Source of the DNA: DASWHX01 sp036397995
Lineage (GTDB): Bacteria; Bacteroidota; Bacteroidia; Cytophagales; Cyclobacteriaceae
DNA length: 7,836 nucleotides
Direction: 5' to 3'
Assembly: GCA_036397995.1 (NCBI GenBank)
Contig: DASWHX010000033.1
Coordinates: forward strand, 1 to 7,836
The first letter of the stretch is position 1; each line of letters begins with the position of its first letter. Positions 6,147 to 7,836 of the stretch are shown here, piece after piece. The notes under the pieces were generated by a model. That model was not told the DNA's origin. It was given only the letters and a program-made list of their open reading frames with translations, and did no database searches. Made by a program: the position numbers and the translations under genes.

Positions 6147-6716
6147 TCAAAGGTTCTGTGTATTTTTGATTTTTTCCCTTAGCTGTCTTCTTGCCTCAGC
6201 TTTTCTGTTAGCCACAGTTTTAATATTCATATTTAATTTCTCTCCTATCTCCTCATTATCATAACCCATTTGATGTAATTCCCAGATCTCATAATTCGTC
6301 TCATCTAAAGTTTTATGAATTAATTCCCTTAGATCATCTGCATCCATCTTCTTTTCAATTTCAGGCTTGCCAGAATCCGAAATTGATTTGTGCCTTGTTT
6401 GCAATATTTCCTGCCTTCTGTTGGCAGTTGATAAGAGGGTAAGGCACGTATTTTTCGCGACCTTGAAAAGCCAGCTTTCAAAATCTGAAATTTCTTCAGG
6501 CTTTTCAACCTGCAAAAGTTTTATTAAGGTCTCCGATGACGCGTTTTCGGCCAATTCACGATTCCTTAATTTACCAAGGCAGTAAAGTGTTAGCCTGTTG
6601 TGATAGATCGAATACAATTTTCCAAAAGCATTTTTGTCATTCTCTTTAACATAAGATTCCCATAAGCGTTTCACTAACGCCTCCTGATTGAAAGAACCTT
6701 TTATTTCAGAACTCAT
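6147..6716 (-). CDS. ECF-type RNA polymerase sigma factor
   Basis: A 189-residue sigma-70 family protein of ECF size. Region 2 (about 25-95) includes FGKLYSIYHNRLTLYCLGKL, the core-binding segment, then NASSETLIKLLQ and the -10-reading stretch FESWLFKVAKNTCL. A short charged linker follows (about 100-125). Region 4 (about 128-185) ends in the helix-turn-helix YDNEEIGEKLNMNIKTVANRKAEARRQL, which reads the -35 element. Regions 1.1 and 3 are absent, as usual for ECF factors. It is the first gene of a two-gene operon with its anti-sigma factor, and the tight spacing suggests translational coupling. It is divergent from a secreted beta-helix gene, and ECF factors commonly drive their own operon and nearby genes. 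The ATG at 6714-6716 starts just upstream of region 2. No Shine-Dalgarno sequence is seen. Confidence 0.92.
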   Translation of the reverse strand: MSSEIKGSFNQEALVKRLWESYVKENDKNAFGKLYSIYHNRLTLYCLGKLRNRELAENASSETLIKLLQVEKPEEISDFESWLFKVAKNTCLTLLSTANRRQEILQTRHKSISDSGKPEIEKKMDADDLRELIHKTLDETNYEIWELHQMGYDNEEIGEKLNMNIKTVANRKAEARRQLREKIKNTQNL

Positions 6717-6848
6717 CTATACGACTATTGAAACTAACCAAATTCCCGGTAAGATGCTTAAAATAAAGTCGTGGCAAAAAAGAAACCGGGAAATAAAGGA
6801 GTTTGGGTAGTCTTATTACATTAAGAACTATAACCAAAAGATACGACT
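6717..6848. promoter_or_regulatory. Divergent promoter region of sigma and beta-helix genes
   Basis: This 132-base gap must hold the promoters of both divergent genes. Two patterns stand out. The 10-mer ATACGACTAT occurs at 6719-6728 and 6841-6850, that is, right at each start codon. TTCCCGGT (6743-6750) is exactly complementary to ACCGGGAA (6785-6792), giving an inverted repeat with a 34-base spacer that could bind a symmetric regulator or carry two opposed sigma sites. No convincing TTTG / TAnnTTTG housekeeping promoter was found in either direction, which would fit ECF-dependent transcription. Confidence 0.5.
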
Positions 6849-7836
6849 ATGAAAATCATTACACTGGTTTTGCTGGCGGGAATATCCATTTCGGCCTATT
6901 CCCAAACTACCTTAATTGCAAATAATAATCCGGGGGCAGCTCCCGGTACAGCTTCGAACCCAAACGTTTTTACCGGTGCAACTGCACTGACAGATGCATT
7001 TACCGCTGCCAGTGCCGGAGATATTATTTATATAGTTCCCGGTGGCAACAATTACGGAGCTTTGATCATTACCAAGTCCATTACAATTTTCGGGATTGGC
7101 TTAGACCCGGATAAAGATGGGGCCGCTCTCTCCTACATGACAAACGTTACCATCAGGGCATCAGATGTTAGAATTTCGGGAATAACTTTTACAGATTTAA
7201 CCTCCATCCTCCTTGATCCGGCTGGTTCAGTGATCTCCAATATAATGATAGATAAATGTTTATTTTTAAGATTGCTCAGGAACACCAATGGCGACGCCGG
7301 AAACATAATTATCCAAAATTGTATTGGAGGTGATGGTATAACAGGTACAGGCGATCAGGCAATTCAACTTGAAACGTCCTATTCCAACGTGAGAATTGCA
7401 AATAACATTTTCCACGGAAATGGCAATACTCAGGGTGGAACCCTTGATATGATAAATGGTGCGGACATTGAACATAATCTTTTTATTAGCAGTACCTCCG
7501 GGAGTGCTCAGCGGGCCTTTGGTGATGTAACCAATTGCAATATTAGAAACAACATTTTCTACGGAATAAGAGCCCAGGCCAGTAACACATTTACAGGAAA
7601 CAATATTGACAATAACATTACTAACTTTTGTTCTGATAACACGATTCAGGGGGGAAATGGAAATGTTCTCACTAATAACCTGGAAGGCGTTGATCCTCAA
7701 TTAGTCAATGTTCCCTTCAGTGTCAGGTATAATTTCAGTGACGATCCAAGCTTAATACCCGGGTCTCCCTGCGAAGGTGCAGCCGATGACGGAACTGATA
7801 TCGGATTATTTGGCGGAGGCTCTCCTATGGATATTA
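6849..7836 (+). CDS. Secreted right-handed parallel beta-helix protein, 3' end outside window
   Basis: The frame is open from ATG 6849-6851 to the window edge: 329 codons, incomplete at the C-terminus. Residues 1-18 form a signal peptide (MKIITLVLLAGISISAYS, cut before QTT). From about residue 55 the sequence shows AGDIIYIVPG, then stacked short strands separated by turns: VTIRASDVRISGITF, ISNIMIDKCLF, NIIIQNCIGG, NVRIANNIFHGNG, GADIEHNLFIS, NCNIRNNIFYGI and NNIDNNITN. This is the NxxIxNNIF pattern of pectate-lyase-like beta-helix (PbH1) repeats. The segment DPSLIPGSPCEGAADDGTDIGLFGG is a common closing cap of such domains in Bacteroidota. A C-terminal type IX secretion or adhesion domain may follow outside the window (inference). 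No polysaccharide lyase active site could be identified, so a binding, adhesion or degradative role stays open. Its position divergent from the sigma operon makes it a candidate target of that sigma factor. Confidence 0.88.
   Translation, partial: MKIITLVLLAGISISAYSQTTLIANNNPGAAPGTASNPNVFTGATALTDAFTAASAGDIIYIVPGGNNYGALIITKSITIFGIGLDPDKDGAALSYMTNVTIRASDVRISGITFTDLTSILLDPAGSVISNIMIDKCLFLRLLRNTNGDAGNIIIQNCIGGDGITGTGDQAIQLETSYSNVRIANNIFHGNGNTQGGTLDMINGADIEHNLFISSTSGSAQRAFGDVTNCNIRNNIFYGIRAQASNTFTGNNIDNNITNFCSDNTIQGGNGNVLTNNLEGVDPQLVNVPFSVRYNFSDDPSLIPGSPCEGAADDGTDIGLFGGGSPMDI

Noticed and set aside
6148..6150. TTG as the anti-sigma start codon, overlapping the sigma stop
   Set aside because: An ATG three codons further in keeps the whole zinc-finger head and is the commoner choice. 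No ribosome-binding sequence favours TTG.
6748..6772. Possible ECF promoter GGTAA, 15-base spacer, GTCGT toward the beta-helix gene
   Set aside because: Both boxes match the common ECF pattern only loosely, and similar pairs arise easily in AT-rich DNA. Without a mapped start or conservation it does not merit a feature.
7266..7700. Minus-strand 144-codon frame inside the beta-helix gene
   Set aside because: It is antisense to a clear signal-peptide/beta-helix coding sequence. Its composition mirrors the Asn/Ile-rich repeats on the other strand.
1..7836. CRISPR array, Cas genes, tRNA, rRNA or insertion-sequence transposase
   Set aside because: I looked because of the TPR-CHAT protein and the repeats. 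There is no regularly spaced repeat-spacer unit, no Cas-like gene, no cloverleaf or rRNA stretch recognised by eye, and no transposase motif.

Overview
The window reads as Bacteroidota (Cytophagia/Saprospiria-like) chromosomal DNA. The evidence is moderate-to-low GC content, genes that start at ATG behind A/T-rich leaders with no Shine-Dalgarno sequence, a large secreted TPR-CHAT protein, a membrane anti-sigma factor with a TPR tail, and a secreted beta-helix protein. The genus cannot be named from sequence alone.

Region 1 (1-2062) is an accessory, rearranged stretch. Its only convincing intact gene is an FkbM-like methyltransferase (566-1414, minus). That gene is bracketed by a direct repeat: 145-309 plus 409-442 on the left, 1809-1972 plus 1974-2007 on the right. 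The repeat appears to be made of decayed coding sequence. One block encodes, on the minus strand, an Ig/HYR-like fragment with the core TIHNEVGLHFVTFTVVD. The other looks like the end of a LuxR-type HTH protein. A third, inverted copy of the same core is fused to what looks like the N-terminus of an AdoMet-decarboxylase-like gene (1668-1811). Three GTTGGTG/CACCAAC hairpins and a 16-bp perfect palindrome also lie here.

Region 2 (2063-6716) is the core of the window. It holds a 1108-residue exported TPR-CHAT protein with an intact His/Cys pair (plus strand), convergent with a minus-strand operon of an ECF sigma factor followed by its zinc-finger, membrane-spanning, TPR-tailed anti-sigma factor. 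The stop codons of the CHAT and anti-sigma genes share one TTAA.

Region 3 (6717-7836) is a short divergent promoter region followed by the start of a secreted right-handed beta-helix protein that runs off the window.

Working model (inference): the TPR-CHAT protease and the C-terminal TPR domain of the anti-sigma factor lie on the same outer face of the inner membrane. Cleavage of the anti-sigma factor by CHAT could release the ECF sigma factor, whose targets may include the divergent beta-helix gene. This would parallel the Craspase pathway of type III-E CRISPR, in which TPR-CHAT (Csx29) cleaves Csx30, an inhibitor of an ECF sigma factor, but here without CRISPR and in the envelope.
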